From contig CANTUR010000629.1 in assembly GCA_947683625.1 (NCBI GenBank), positions 338,501 to 402,500 of the forward strand: a stretch of 64,000 bases of DNA. Direction: 5' to 3'. A program made the position numbers and the translations under genes. Below are positions 35,606 through 46,864 of this stretch, one piece after another; within the stretch, counting starts at the first letter, position 1; each line of letters starts with the position of its first letter. The DNA comes from Mallotus nudiflorus (Eukaryota; Streptophyta; Magnoliopsida; Malpighiales; Euphorbiaceae). Below the pieces are notes generated by a model. The model was not told where the DNA came from and searched no databases. It saw only the letters and a list, made by a program, of their open reading frames with translations.

Positions 35606-35907
35606 TTGATGCAATTGATATTTATTTTGTTTCATTAGTGTTTGTTTATATTTTTAAATTTTATATAATTATTTCCCATATGGGGCAAGTAAAAAACTAC
35701 TAAATTGCCAACGAAGCACATACTAGATGGTCTATGTAATGCGTCCCTTATATCCTAAAAGTTTTCCCGCTTGGCAAGTTGATTGTCTTTGGAAAAAAAA
35801 AAAACTACTTTGCTATTTTAATATTTATTTCTTACATAGGCTTCTTTTTCACGTGTACACATTAGATTCTAGTGAATAATTAACAATATAAGGAGTAAAT
35901 TTATATA
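35606..35907 (-). other. 3' flank of minus-strand lectin copy
   Basis: Aligns in reverse with 27851-28158 (for example the reverse of GCCAAACGGGAAAGCTTTTAGG near 35765). LINE copy 1 ends directly beside it. No coding signal. Confidence 0.65.
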
Positions 35908-36211
35908 TCAATTTTTATTTGGTGAGGTTTTGTCACTTTTAATACCTTTCCGAACCCTCATTGGCTGTAAATAAAAACCAATTAGATTCCTGCGATGGAA
36001 CCCAACAATTTTGTAATGTCCTCCATCACTGCCATTTAAAGAAGGAAAATATGTTCCCTACGTAGCATCACCAAATGGTCCGTCGCTTTTTTTTTTTTAA
36101 ATTATCACTTTAGAGCGTAAATGAAAGAAACATAGTAGAGCCCTGATAATCATCATAAGTTCCATGGACTTCAGTAACATACTCGTTTGGATAATCAACC
36201 ATCACTTTTAC
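35908..36211 (-). pseudogene. Jacalin-related lectin, terminal exon, minus-strand copy
   Basis: Reverse partner of 27566-27850. Minus-strand pieces: VMVDYPNEYVTEVHGTYDDY, STMFLSFTL, then after a poly-A frameshift (12 A) DGPFGDAT and GTYFPSLNGSDGGHYKIVGF, then FYLQPMRVRKG, ending at TGA (35908-35910). The lectin pattern (NEYVTEVHGTY, KIVGFH) is kept, while HGRS reads HRRN and stops occur at the codons after TL and GDAT. The acceptor AG is lost (TTTTCATG against TTGTCAGG). The two exons broke in different ways, so neither is a source of active protein. Confidence 0.83.
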
Positions 36212-36845
36212 ATGAAAATACAAAATGTTTTTTTTTTAAGCATATTTTGATATTTCAAAGTTGGGATTAATTATCAATATAAAATATCACTTCCATCAAT
36301 TTTTCTAATTTTTATATTTTATTTTATTTTATTTTCACTTTACAAAATAATAATGAGCATTATTTTTTTTATATTTTATGACCTTTTAAATTTATACTTA
36401 TATTTTTTTAGTTATTATAATTTGAATATCTTATATTCTTTATTTTTTACTTCAAAACATATTATTGAGCATTATTTTTTTTATATATTTTCATCCTCTT
36501 ATATTTCTTATCATATTATTTTAAGTTTTAAAATCAAATACTTTTGTTTTTTTAATCTTTTACCATTTAACAAACAAACATTTATATTTATTGTAGTTTC
36601 CAATTATTTATTGAATTTTTTATTATATCATATTGAAAACTTTTTATATTAAAATAATTCATATTAAAAAAAAGATTTTTAAATCATCTTCAACTTTTTG
36701 TGGTTTATAAATATGAATTGATCTAATCACATATATCAATTAATGTATTGAGTATTAAATTTTTTATATATTTTTCTCTTCAATTAGTGAATATTTCTTA
36801 TTTGCTTAATATTTTTAATAGAAGGTTTAAAAATAATAATAATAT
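36212..36845 (-). other. Intron of minus-strand lectin copy
   Basis: AT-rich. In reverse it is collinear with 1-254 plus 27290-27565, and so shows the empty site of the 27-kb retrotransposon (GAGGATGAAAATATATAAAA running straight to AATAATGCTCAATAATATG). An open frame at 36353-36652 on + is only AT-rich intron. Bounded by LINE copy 2 at 36850. Confidence 0.72.
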
Positions 36846-36879
36846 TAAGTTGGGGTTTTGGTAAACGAGGTTTTCCTCC

Positions 36880-39800
36880 TCCTTTGTTAATTCATGCTCA
36901 TTCTCAACATATTACTTTGGATGTCATGTTCTCAAATGTTTTGCAGCGTATTTCTTTTATTTATGGCAGTATTTGGAGGAACCGTAGAATGGAATTGTGG
37001 TAAGATCTTTTTTCTTTATCGGTTAATTCCTCTCATGCTTGGTGTGCTATTGGAGATTTTAACGCTCTCTTGGCTGCTCATGAAAAAATGGGACGTGCCC
37101 CTGCTCTTGGTCCTTACAGGGAATTCATAAGCTTTATTAATAACTGTCTTTTTTTGGATATCCCTACTCGTGGTGCTTTTTATACTTGGTGCAATGGGAG
37201 TTCTGGTTGTAATCGTGTTGATAGTCGGTTCGATAGAGCACTTGGAAATCTTCAGTTTTTTAATATTTGGAGCTTCATTTCCTGTTCGTTTTTACTTAGA
37301 CATCACTCTGATGACTCTCCATTATTACTTAATTGGCTTTCTGAGGATAGAGTAGCGTCTCGATTTAGATTTCAAGCAATGTGGACTTCGCACCCAAATC
37401 TTTGGGATTTTATTTCTCACTCATGGTCTTTTCCTACTAGCTTGCTACATCCTATACAAGTTCTTGGAGTTAAACTAAAACGCCGTCTTTTCCTACTGGT
37501 TTGCTACATCCTATACAAGTTCTTGGAGTTCAACTAAAACGCCTTCGGCATGAGCTTAAAGCTTGGAATAAAAATGTGTTTGGGCACCTCAATGCCAATA
37601 TTCAATAGGCAATTGACACTCTTCAATCTATTCAGTGTGCAATTGAAGCTTAAGGAATTTCAGATGATCTTCATAAGTCAGAATTGGCTGCTCATGTGGA
37701 CTTAAATAGTTGTTTGCAACAGTAAGAAATTTTTTACAAGGAGAGAAGTAGGGTGAAATGGTTAGAGGCTGGAGATTATAACACTTCTTTTTTTCCATCA
37801 GCAATCTGCTAGGAAGAAACCAAAACAAGGAATTCATCATTTAAAAATTGATGGTGCCATTATTGATGACAAAAATATTATTAAGTAGCATATTATTGAC
37901 TTTTATAAATGTCTTTTTAAGGCTGATGCTTCAGTGGTTCCTAACCTCTGTTTGGTTAAGTCAGTAGTTCCTTGTTTGGTTACAACAGAGGAAAATCAGT
38001 TCCTTGTTATATGTCCTTCTTTAGAGGAAATCAGAGATATTGTGTTTCATATGGATGCCCATAGTGCTCCAGGTCCTGATGGGTTCATAAGTACCTTTTA
38101 TAAAACCTCTTGGGATGTGATTAAATCTGAAGTATGTGATGTTGTTTGTAGTTTTTTAACACAGATGTGATTACTACAGGAATTAATTCTAGTTTTATGG
38201 TTTTAATTCCTAAAGTGCTTGATGCTATTGCTATTGAACAACTCCATCTTATTGTTCTTAGTAATTTTAGCATTAAGATAATCACCAAAATTCTAGCTGA
38301 TCGATTAGCAAATGTTGCAATTAGAATAATTTCTTCTAACCAGTTAGGCTTTTTAAGAAATCAAAATATCTATGATTGTATTGCTTGTCCCTCTGTGAGA
38401 GTTAATCTTCTCGATAAGGCTTGTTTTCGGGGTAATATGGCCATGAAAGTGGATATTCGTAAAGCCTTTGATACAGTTGATTGGAATTTTTTTCTTGATT
38501 TTTTGGAAGCATTTAATTTTTCTTTGCTTTTTTGGGATTGGATTTTATCTTTGTTTTCATCAGCTCTTCTTTCCATCATGATTAATGGACAGGCACAGGG
38601 TTATTTTTCTTGTTCATGAGGTGTTAGACAAGGAGATCCTCTTTCTCCTCTTCTTTTCTATTTAGCTAAAGATTTCCTCAGTAGATTGATATCTCTGAAA
38701 GTAGAGTAGGGTATGATATCTCCTATGCTTCATTCCAGAGGTGTTTACTTTCCAACTCACTTTTTATATGCTCATGATGTTTTGCTATTTGGCAAAGCAT
38801 CCCTTTGCAATATTAGGGCCATTAATGATATTTTTATGCTTTATGGGTCACTCTCTGGTCAGGTTGTGAATTGGATAAAGTCTGAGATTTTTAATAGCTC
38901 TCCATTTCAAATACACGCATTGATAAATTGCATCATATCATTGCTATGCGTAAAGGTTCTTTTCCTTTTTATATGTTTGGGTGTGCCTCTATTTTTTGGA
39001 GCTCCAAAAAAGAAATGGCTTAAACCTATTGCGGACAAGATTTGTAGCAAGTTTTCTAAATAGAGAGGGAAATCTTTATCCATGGCGGATCGGTTAACTA
39101 TCATAAAATCTGTTATAACCAGCTCTCTTCTTCACTCTTTTGCTATTTATAGATGGCCTCTAACTCTTCTTTCCACTATGGATAGATGCATGAGGAATTT
39201 CTTTTGGACAGGTTCGATTCAAGAGAGGAAGCTTGTCACTATTCCTTGAAAGCTTTGTTGTCTACCTATAAAAGAGGGTGGGATTGGCATTAAAAGATTA
39301 AAGATTCTCAATGATGCTATGTTAAGCAAAACTGCATGGAAGTTGCTTAATTCCAATGATCTTGCTGTGGGTGTGCTTCGACAAAGATTTCTTAATCCAT
39401 CGGGAACTTCTCAGGACTCTTATTTTAGATCTACGATTTGGCACTCAATTGAACACATTTATTCTAAGCTCAGAACGAAAATAAAATGGCTTATTGGTTC
39501 TCCTAGTTCGCTCAAATTCTGGACTAATGAGTGGGTTGTACCTATAATTGCTAATTAACTTTGTCTTTCTTCTTATGATCAAAAGAATTTGACAGCTTAG
39601 GTTTAAGATTTTCTAGTGAATGATTCTTGGCATCTTCCCCCAATAAATTCAGCTGTTCAAGCTAATATCCTTACTATTTTCGCTTTGAAGGAGTATTGTG
39701 ATGTCTGTATCTGGACCCCTGTTATTGACTGGATTCACTCGGTTAAAAAAATGTATGATCATTAATGAATATCTCATCAGATTGTCCCTTGGCATTCTTT

Positions 39801-40820
39801 TATTTGGAAAGAATTCTTGCTGCTGTCAAGATTATTAACTTGTTGGAGAGTACTCTTCGGTTTTCTTCATACGAATGACAACCTAATAAAGAGAGGATTT
39901 TCTTTTCCCTCCTATTGCAGATTATGTACGAATCATTTGGAGGATTTGGATAATCTTTTTGTCCATTGTTCTTTGAAAAATCAATTTAGATTTCGATTTC
40001 CATGCTTTTTGGCAGAAATATTTTGATTTCAAGTTCACTTCTGAATCTCTTTTTGGATATGTTACAGTACTCTTTTAGCACCCAGCTTTCAGCGTTATGG
40101 AGCATAGCTATTGTTAATGCAGTTTGGGTTATTTGGAAGATTAGAAACTTTGTTATTTTTTATGATGAGCTGCCCAACATTCATACAGCTCTTTGAGTTT
40201 TATGGAAGGGTATTAAGGAGGCCAATTTTTTCAGGCTCGGGAAGATGTTTAACAATATGGATGAACTGCACATTTTACGACTACTAGGAATTCGTGGTAT
40301 TTACGGGAATGCACCTCAAATTATTACTATCATCTGGTGTCCCCCTCCTCCTTTTTGGGTTAAGGTGAACACTGACAGCTCATCAATGGGTTCTTTTGGA
40401 GTAGCAGGTGCGGGTGTATGTTTCCCAAAGGGTGCATTTGGTTTTGGAATGGGCACTACTTATGCCTATGTTGCTAAGTTAGTTGCGATGATATATGCTA
40501 TTAAAGTGGCATGGGAAAGAGGCTGACATGATCTCTGGTTGGAGTGTGACTCCACATATGTTGTGCACATTGTGAGAACCAGGTGAACATAGGTTCCATG
40601 GGAAATAAAGCATAAATGGATGCAATGCTTATCTTATGTTTCTCAAAGCTCAAGATCTCTTACATCTACAGAGAAGGAAACTTAATTGCAGATAAGCTAG
40701 CAAAACATGGTGTTTTTGTTGCAGCTAATTCGGTGCTTTGGTGGGACTTATCGCTAGATTTTTGTGGATCTTTAATTTGTAATGACTTCAGTTGTAATCC
40801 TTCTTATAGGTTCTGCTAGC
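36880..40820 (+). pseudogene. LINE ORF2 remnant, copy 2
   Basis: Endonuclease: GDFNALLAAHEKMG (37052), DSRFDRALGN (37220) and RHHSDDSPLLL (37298), where the catalytic His of SDH is Asp. RT: FSIKIITKILADRLANVAIR (38258), SSNQLGFLRN, KAFDTVDWNFFLDFLE (38463) and LYAHDVLLFG (38764), where the first Asp of YADD is His. The zinc finger CRLC...LFVHC is at about 39918-39975, and RNase H at about 40355-40720: VKVNTDSSSMGSFGVAGAG and YIYREGNLIADKLAKHG. Fewer stops than copy 1, hence clearer. Both key lesions above remove catalysis. Confidence 0.88.
37428..37545. repeat. 59-base tandem duplication within LINE copy 2
   Basis: CTTTTCCTACTAGCTTGCTA at 37428 recurs as CTTTTCCTACTGGTTTGCTA at 37487, followed in both by CATCCTATACAAGTTCTTGG. 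Because 59 is not a multiple of three, it breaks the frame. Copy 1 has no such duplication. Confidence 0.9.
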
Positions 40821-40985
40821 TGTTTTCAGTTTGGCTCTTGCTTATTCTTCTATGACATTGCTCATTTTTATTTCAATTTTTGCTTGGACCAAAGAAAAGT
40901 GATTTAAATGGTAAGAGGGTACCAACTTAGTTGAGATATTCGAGTGCGTTTTTCAATTTTTTGACTCCAAAATTTTACCTGAAAT

Positions 40986-41870
40986 TTTTTTTTTATTTTG
41001 AAAATTTTATTTAACATAATATATTTTAAAATTAATAAATTATCTATATAAAATAAATAAAGGTTAAGGCTATATATTTTACCATATACGACTAATAGTA
41101 CCATGTGCCAATTTAATATATAAATAAAAGAGTTATAAAAATAAATTTTGCAGTTTTGTGTCATGAGTCATTAATTACCCAAAAAAAGTACAAAATTACT
41201 TTTTATATATAATAATTATCTAACTGGACTACTAATTTGCCAATAAAGCACAAAACAATTAGTCTAAGCATCCTTGGCTTTTCTTTTTTTCTAGGAATTT
41301 TCTAACAATATTCACGGCTTTTATAAGAGTATTTTACCGATGAAGCCCTTAATATATATATTAAAAAAAACCCTTAAATTGTAATAATTGATAGTGCGAA
41401 ACCTACATGAACGTGCCAAAAAGAAAAATTATTAATATTGCGGGTCGTGATATGAACAGTGGTGTCAGGACCCTGCAAAATTACTTCCCTTGAGTCTCTG
41501 TTTATTGGGGCAAAAATAAAATTTTTTTAAAAAAATTTGTCATGTATTGCGACCAGTTACATCCATCTTCATCCGCGAAAAAAAAAAACATAATAAGGTC
41601 GTGAGTGGTGTATCACATGAAATTAAGCTAACAAAGAGGTTAAACAATTGAAATTTCTTGCCATTTTAGGTAGGTCGTTTTGATGAATGCAGTGATTACG
41701 GTTCTGGTGTTTGATTACGGTTTTTTTTTTCTTTAGTTACTATGTTGTTCGCCATTAGATTTGTAATTTGTTTATTTCCACAAACTTATTAATCATTTTC
41801 ATATTTGTTAAATGCTTTATGCTCAAGTAAATTACCTTCAAGTTCAACTTAAAAGAAAAAGAACCATCAA
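40986..41870. other. AT-rich stretch, no gene seen
   Basis: A short part at 41190-41265 (ACTACTAATTTGCCAATAAA, GCACA) resembles 35695-35725 in the flank of the minus-strand lectin exon. Nothing else is recognised. Confidence 0.5.
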
Positions 41871-42312
41871 AGTTATTGTATAATTATACCATGAACTTTA
41901 GTTATTATCACCGATCTATCCTATTTTTAAAATTATGGTAAATTAACATACGAACTTTTTATTTGTAACAAATATATCACCCATCAAAACAGTATATGCC
42001 CATGTTGAAGTGGCATGCTAACATGAAATATATATGCAAATTATTTGTTGAAAGTAAAGATATATTTGCAAAAAATGAAAGTTAAGTATGTATTTGAAAA
42101 AAAAAATGAAAGTTAAGGATGGAAAAATTACTAATTTTTTTTTCCAATTTCCACATTAGAAATAAATTTACATATACATGTCATGTTAGTACAATCACAT
42201 AATATTTTGACCGTGAATGGATTTGTAAAAAATTACCTATTTGCTACAATTTTAAAAATAGGATAAATTGATAAAAATTACTAAAATTTATTGTAGAGTC
42301 ATACAATAACCC
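41871..42312. mobile_element. MITE, about 440 bases, long inverted ends
   Basis: The left end (AGTTATTGTATAATTATACC through TATCCTATTTTTAAAATTAT) is matched over about 75 bases by the reverse complement of the right end (GGTTATTGTATGACTCTACA through TATCCTATTTTTAAAATTGT). AT-rich, non-coding. Confidence 0.72.
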
Positions 42313-42530
42313 AAGTTGTTGTCGTTGTTTTTATTATTATTAGGAAATCAAAAACTATGCTCTCTTTATTCAAATAAAGTTAAAATTAATTCTGCAATTT
42401 TGCAAAACGATGATAACAGAATACAAACTTTATATCTATATCTGAAAATATTGTTGGAATGAAGTAACCACTAAAATCAGTCTCTTACTGACGTCAAAAT
42501 GTATATATATGCATTTGATTTACCTTAACA

Positions 42531-42840
42531 ATGAATTAACTCTTGATTTTCTATTTATTGCAATGGCAATTATATTGATGATGAAAAGACAGGATTTAAT
42601 TTCCATCATTTTATAATTCATCCCAAAGGAAAAATAAATGAAGTACTCTTTTATCAAAATGTACCTCTTCTTAGATATGTGGCTTTGATAAATATAATCA
42701 GTGATTGAAAAGGTGGCTAGCAGAGTTGAGAACTTATATGCAACACGTGTCCACCACAAGTATCTCAACAGTTAGGCTAAGATTTTGGTGTTTGCATTAC
42801 GGTTCTGTTTTTGTCTTATTTACTGCTATTAGTTTTTATG
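42531..42840 (-). promoter_or_regulatory. Promoter, leader and first exon candidate of minus-strand lectin copy
   Basis: On the minus strand: GTGTTGCATATAAGTTCTC with the TATA box at 42731-42741, then an ATGATGGAAATTAAATCC start near 42605, a short frame (MMEIKSCLFIINIIAIAIN) ending at TTGTTAAG, and a donor GTAAATC at about 42531. It lies upstream on the same strand as the lectin exon at 36211-35908, so it may be its first exon, with LINE copy 2 in the intron. No lectin motif falls in this exon, so the link is inference from position and from the matching copy at 30385-30630. Confidence 0.45.
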
Positions 42841-42895
42841 AGCATTAGATATATAAGTTGTTTGTTCGCATAATACATTCATGGCCCCATATACT

Positions 42896-43202
42896 TGTCA
42901 ATTCTTATTAGTTTCATACCTCAATTTATAATTTTGTCATCTTAACACCTAAACCTGTCAAAAATACAATTTGAAACTCCTATCAACACACGTGTCATGA
43001 AATAGCAAATCAGTATGTGCCACATCTCAAGAGTTTAATTGACAAAAAATTGCAAGTAGAGGCGTCAAATAGACAAAATTAATAAGTACAGGAAGTGGTA
43101 TATGTATTGTGTCATCAGATTAATAAATAATAGTGCATTTTATTCAAGTTTAAGTGTTGAAATTACAAAACTATAAATTAAGGTGTCAAATTGACAAATT
43201 AT
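42896..43202. mobile_element. MITE, about 300 bases, long inverted ends
   Basis: The left arm (TTGTCAATTC, ACCTCAATTTATAATTTTGT, CATCTTAACACCTAAAC) matches in reverse the right arm (GTTTAAGTGTTGAAATTAC, ACTATAAATTAAGGTGTCAA, ATTGACAA) over about 60 bases. Non-coding. It lies just outside the minus-strand lectin promoter. Confidence 0.7.
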
Positions 43203-43346
43203 GCTAAGTCGAAGAGGCTACAAATCTATCAATTTCAACGCCATGAAAAATACTCTGGCATCTCTTTGGTAGCCAATAAGAGGAGTCTGCATCAAGGATA
43301 TGGGCAACCAAGTTTCCTATTCCAGTTTTTTCATTCACTTGATATG

Positions 43347-43680
43347 GGACTACAAGTAACTAATGATTTAGCGATAAAAATTTCCATCGCTAAACATCTA
43401 AAAATCCCTCGCTAACTGCCTTAGCCATGGAAATTTTTTCATCAGTAAATTTAGAATTGTGAAAACAAATTAATAAGTGATTTTAGTGATGGAATTCAAA
43501 ATTACGTTGCTATTTTAGCAACATAATAATAATTTTATCGTTATTTTAGCAATAGAATTCAAAATTCCGCTGTTTTAGCAACGGAATAAGAATTCCATCA
43601 CTATTTTGATAATATGAAAGCAACTTGATGCTTGATTTTAGCAACCGAATTTAAATCTTTTATTAGCAATGACTTTTATT
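43347..43680. mobile_element. CACTA-like end with TTAGCGATGGAATT repeats
   Basis: Starts GACTACAAGTAACTAATG, one base from the CACTACAAG consensus, followed by a hairpin TTTAGCGATAAAAATTTCCA, TCGCTAAA and many TTTTAGCRAYGGAATTC-type units. Such subterminal repeats are typical of plant CACTA elements. I could not find the other end, so the element may be truncated or may carry the gene fragments that follow. Confidence 0.6.
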
Positions 43681-43959
43681 ATATTTAATTTTTTTGATTT
43701 TATAAAAATAAATTTTAAAAAAGTAAATAAAATATGTAACATATATAAAGTACATGTTCATTGCAAAATAGCCATAAATTCAATACATTGTTGAAATAAA
43801 AAAACCTTACAAATTGGTTAAATTTACAATTATATCTACAATAAAAAAAACTAGAAATAATAATAAGTCCAAATGATCTAGTATAAATATAAAAAATATC
43901 GGTGCCTAATAGCAATTCTATTGTCAACATATCTTATATTTCTGCAACAAAAATCCATT

Positions 43960-44660
43960 TACATTCTAACTTCTATACCATCTTCCAATAAATGTTCAAC
44001 TGATTGAATGGACACCTGCAATACAAAACCAAGGAAAAAGAAAATCAATAGAGTTAACAATAATAGACATGAATCTAAATCAGATTAGCACCAGAAGGCT
44101 TTCCTACATTAACTTCTTAAACCTAAAAATGCTTTTTACTGTTAATAAATTGAAGTCCCCGTTGCATTCATTTTCTACAGCATATCAGCATACTAAACAA
44201 CTAGAAAAAAACACTAAGGGAGATTATACCTCACCTGAACAGGTTCTTTTCTAGAGGCATTAGAAGTCCAAAGATTTTTCCAAATTGTAATAAGCTCTGG
44301 CCTTCTCATCAAGAGCATGAACTATCACCTTCCCTATAAAAAATAATCACGCGGAAACAAAATGCCATGAATCTTCACCATAACACCAGAATTTAGCCAT
44401 GACAAATATAAAAAAAACCATTTCCTTCTAATCACATTATTATTGTAACCCAGACTTCAAGCAAATTCAATAAACAAATCCATTCCCTTTTAAGAATACG
44501 CAAACATGCCCACATGATGAGTATTGAAGAACCTGTAGATAAGATGAAAAGTTTCTTGCCTCTAGCCCAAGATTCCCCATATACATACTGAGGATTATTT
44601 TCAGCAGTCTCATTACTGGTTGTCTCTTTGCCCTCTTCTGCACAAGCAAGCAAAACATTG
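43960..44660 (-). pseudogene. Fragment of an unrecognised multi-exon gene
   Basis: Three exon-like pieces on the minus strand. The first (44636-44533) follows TTGTGCAG and reads EGKETTSNETAENNPQYVYG then ESWARGKKLFIL. The second (about 44325-44237) reads GKVIVHALDEKARAYYNLEK and, after a one-base shift, WTSNASRKEPVQ before donor GTGAGG. The third starts after TTGCAG at about 44012 (VSIQSVEHLLEDGIEVRM) and ends in TAA. Splice-like borders and sensible protein text suggest a captured or decayed host gene end. I do not recognise the family. Confidence 0.45.
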
Positions 44661-45518
44661 CAAGTTTTAGTTGCTACCCAAGCCAGTAAAATTAAACAAC
44701 TCTAGGCCTCACAAAATCAGTAAAACAAGGTGAAAGCAGACACAAGCTATTCACATCAATGAAATATTCAGTGTTGGTGCATTCAACAAACTAGTGGAAA
44801 TCACTAAATTCCAAAAGTACTCAAATACTACTTCAAAACCCATCCACATTGACACTGGGCTTCACCATGAGAGCAAATAAATTTAATTATAATTTAAGCT
44901 ATAATTTGTCATATAATGTAGAATCAAATCAAAGAAACAGCAAATTTTACAAGATCTAGCAAGACTAGAGTAAAAAATATAAAATAAATTATCAAAAAAT
45001 AAATAAAGTCCATACAATAAAACACAAAACCAACACGATCATGTCTCGCTAACGAAGCCTCTCTTCTAAAGCAATTTAGCATCCACATTTTTTTGACTAA
45101 TAATCACCAAATAGATAGCAAAAAATAAAAATAAAAAAATAAACCAATGAACATTTATTGAGAGAGCATTGCTCTTCTTAAGAAACTATTTGGTTCGAAC
45201 TCTAACATAGTTATTATCATTGTTCGTATACTCCATCACTCATTGAGTATTTTCATTAGAAATTGCTCACACCTCAGCTTTCTTTCTTTCCTAGGTTCAT
45301 CACAAAAAAAAAAGAAGAAAATAATAGTAGTAATAAATTAAACCAATGAACATTTACTGAGAGAGCATTGCTCTTCTTATGAAACTATTTGGTTCGAATT
45401 CTAAAATAGTTATTATCATTGGCTTGTTATTATCATTGTTCGTATACTCCGTCACTCATTTAGTATTTTCTTTAAAAATTACTCACACCTCAGTTTTCTT
45501 TCTTTTCCAAGTTATGTG

Positions 45519-45525
<7 letters not shown>
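44370..45525. repeat. Duplicated segment, copy 1
   Basis: Collinear with 46865-47995, from TAACACCAGAATTTAGCC through the unknown gene's EGKETTSNE exon to two blocks of about 200 bases (45144 and 45342) that each start near CAATGAACATTTA and contain GAGAGAGCATTGCTCTTCTT. Confidence 0.82.

Positions 45526-45592
<67 letters not shown>
45525..45592. repeat. (TA)n microsatellite
   Basis: About 34 uninterrupted TA units joining the duplicated segment to an LTR fragment. The open frame of Tyr/Ile repeats across it is not a gene. Confidence 0.97.
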
Positions 45593-45594
<2 letters not shown>

Positions 45595-46862
45595 GTATCG
45601 TCATAATATAATGGTACATCGAAGGAACCAATAGGTAGGAATATTACCTAATACTGACCTCCAATGATATAATCAATTCAGTATCACCTAAAATAACCAT
45701 CCATCAATAAGCTTAATAACAACTAGCTTATTAGTTAAAAATAAGTTAATATATTTACACAAGATGGCAAGAGAGATATTAATTAAAGATACATATCAAA
45801 ATATTGTCCACATCACCAAAATACCAAAATTACATAGCTCTCTCCATCTTACACAATGCACTTGGTACTAAAAAAAAATTATTCACATACTTCTAAAGGT
45901 CATACACTGATTCCTAACATGCACTTTCACAAAATTTCCTGCATCCATTTTGAAGTCCTGACTTCACTTCCACGCTCAAGTCATTAGTAGCTACTCTGTA
46001 AAAATTGTGTTAGGAGAGTGGTAAGTACTTCAAAGGAAATACTCAGTGAGTGAACTTCAAGGAAAGTAACAAAAGGTATAGGAAAAGGAGCATGAACCAA
46101 GTGGTTACTTATATATTCTCACATTTCACTTATTGTTCATAATGTCGTTGATCAATAATTCATTTCAAATAACTCTTGTATTATATTTCTTTATGTATTT
46201 ACCTATTTTAATAAATTCGCAATTCATAACAAATTCTCATTTTCGAATGCATGTAATATCAAGTTACTCAAAAGTATTTTGTAACAAGTCATTTATATAA
46301 AATAATCCACAACATTATAATCTTAAAATCTCAAGTGATCTCAATAACCTTAATCATAATAAAATAACTTACTGCAATATAATATCAGTAGCTTCACAAA
46401 ATAACTCATCATAAGAGTACTATCAGAGCAAACTACACATATATAATAATGACATCGGATAGAGTATGGACCAGCACTACACTGAAAGCAATATAATACA
46501 TCAATATGGATACGACATCCTAAGTGTGATCAGTACTTAAGCTAAGAAATATATCTATATTTCATTTCTGTCAATTTCTCCCAATTGCCAAATCATAGAC
46601 AAAATATTTATTTGGTCCCAGGCAACAACTATACATATATTCTAAGCATGGTCTTACATCTACCAGATAAAATGTGCATTCGGCACCAGGCATTGGCTAT
46701 ACACACTTCAAAATATATATCCAGCCCCAAGCAATGACTATATATATTTTCTAGACATGTCTTACATCTTTAAGGTAAAATATGCACCCGGCCTTAGGCA
46801 ACGACTATACACATTTACCAGTTCCGCCATGTTTCAGACACGGTCTTACTACCACAAATATA
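45593..46862 (-). mobile_element. LTR fragment, minus orientation
   Basis: Matches 57150-58440 almost end to end (AAGGAACCAATAGGTAG, GATATAATCAATTCAGTATC, AATACTCAGTGAGTGAAC). Read in reverse it has the block order of the other LTRs: repeats of GCCTGGGGCCGG-type sequence, then the CACTGAGTATTTCC block. The true LTR end (TGTAACACCCC at 57131 in the other copy) is replaced here by the (TA)n run. Confidence 0.7.
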
Positions 46863-46864
46863 CG

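Larger units (their letters stand above)
36850..40985 (+). mobile_element. L1-type LINE, copy 2 (5' truncated)
   Basis: Same family and direction as copy 1. It begins inside the endonuclease at the point equal to about 31530 of copy 1 (GGTAAACGAGGTTTTCCTCC), as expected for incomplete reverse transcription. The 3' end near 40985 has a T/A-rich stretch with no clean poly-A. It lies between the inferred leader (42.6 kb) and the terminal exon (36.2 kb) of the minus-strand lectin copy, probably in its intron. Confidence 0.83.

Noticed and set aside
36353..36652. 99-residue AT-rich open frame
   Set aside because: It is the reverse strand of a lectin intron present also at 1-254 and 27290-27565.
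42531..42768. 82-residue minus-strand frame as a complete small protein
   Set aside because: Its first half overlaps the TATA box and leader that are conserved in the other copy, so only the last short part could be an exon.
27290..42840. One large inverted duplication covering the lectin region
   Set aside because: The order does not fit: the left exon pairs with 36 kb and the left promoter copy with 42.7 kb, so positions do not mirror. Separate gene copies explain it better.
45379..45606. 75-residue frame ending in Ile-Tyr repeats
   Set aside because: Translation of the (TA)n microsatellite.
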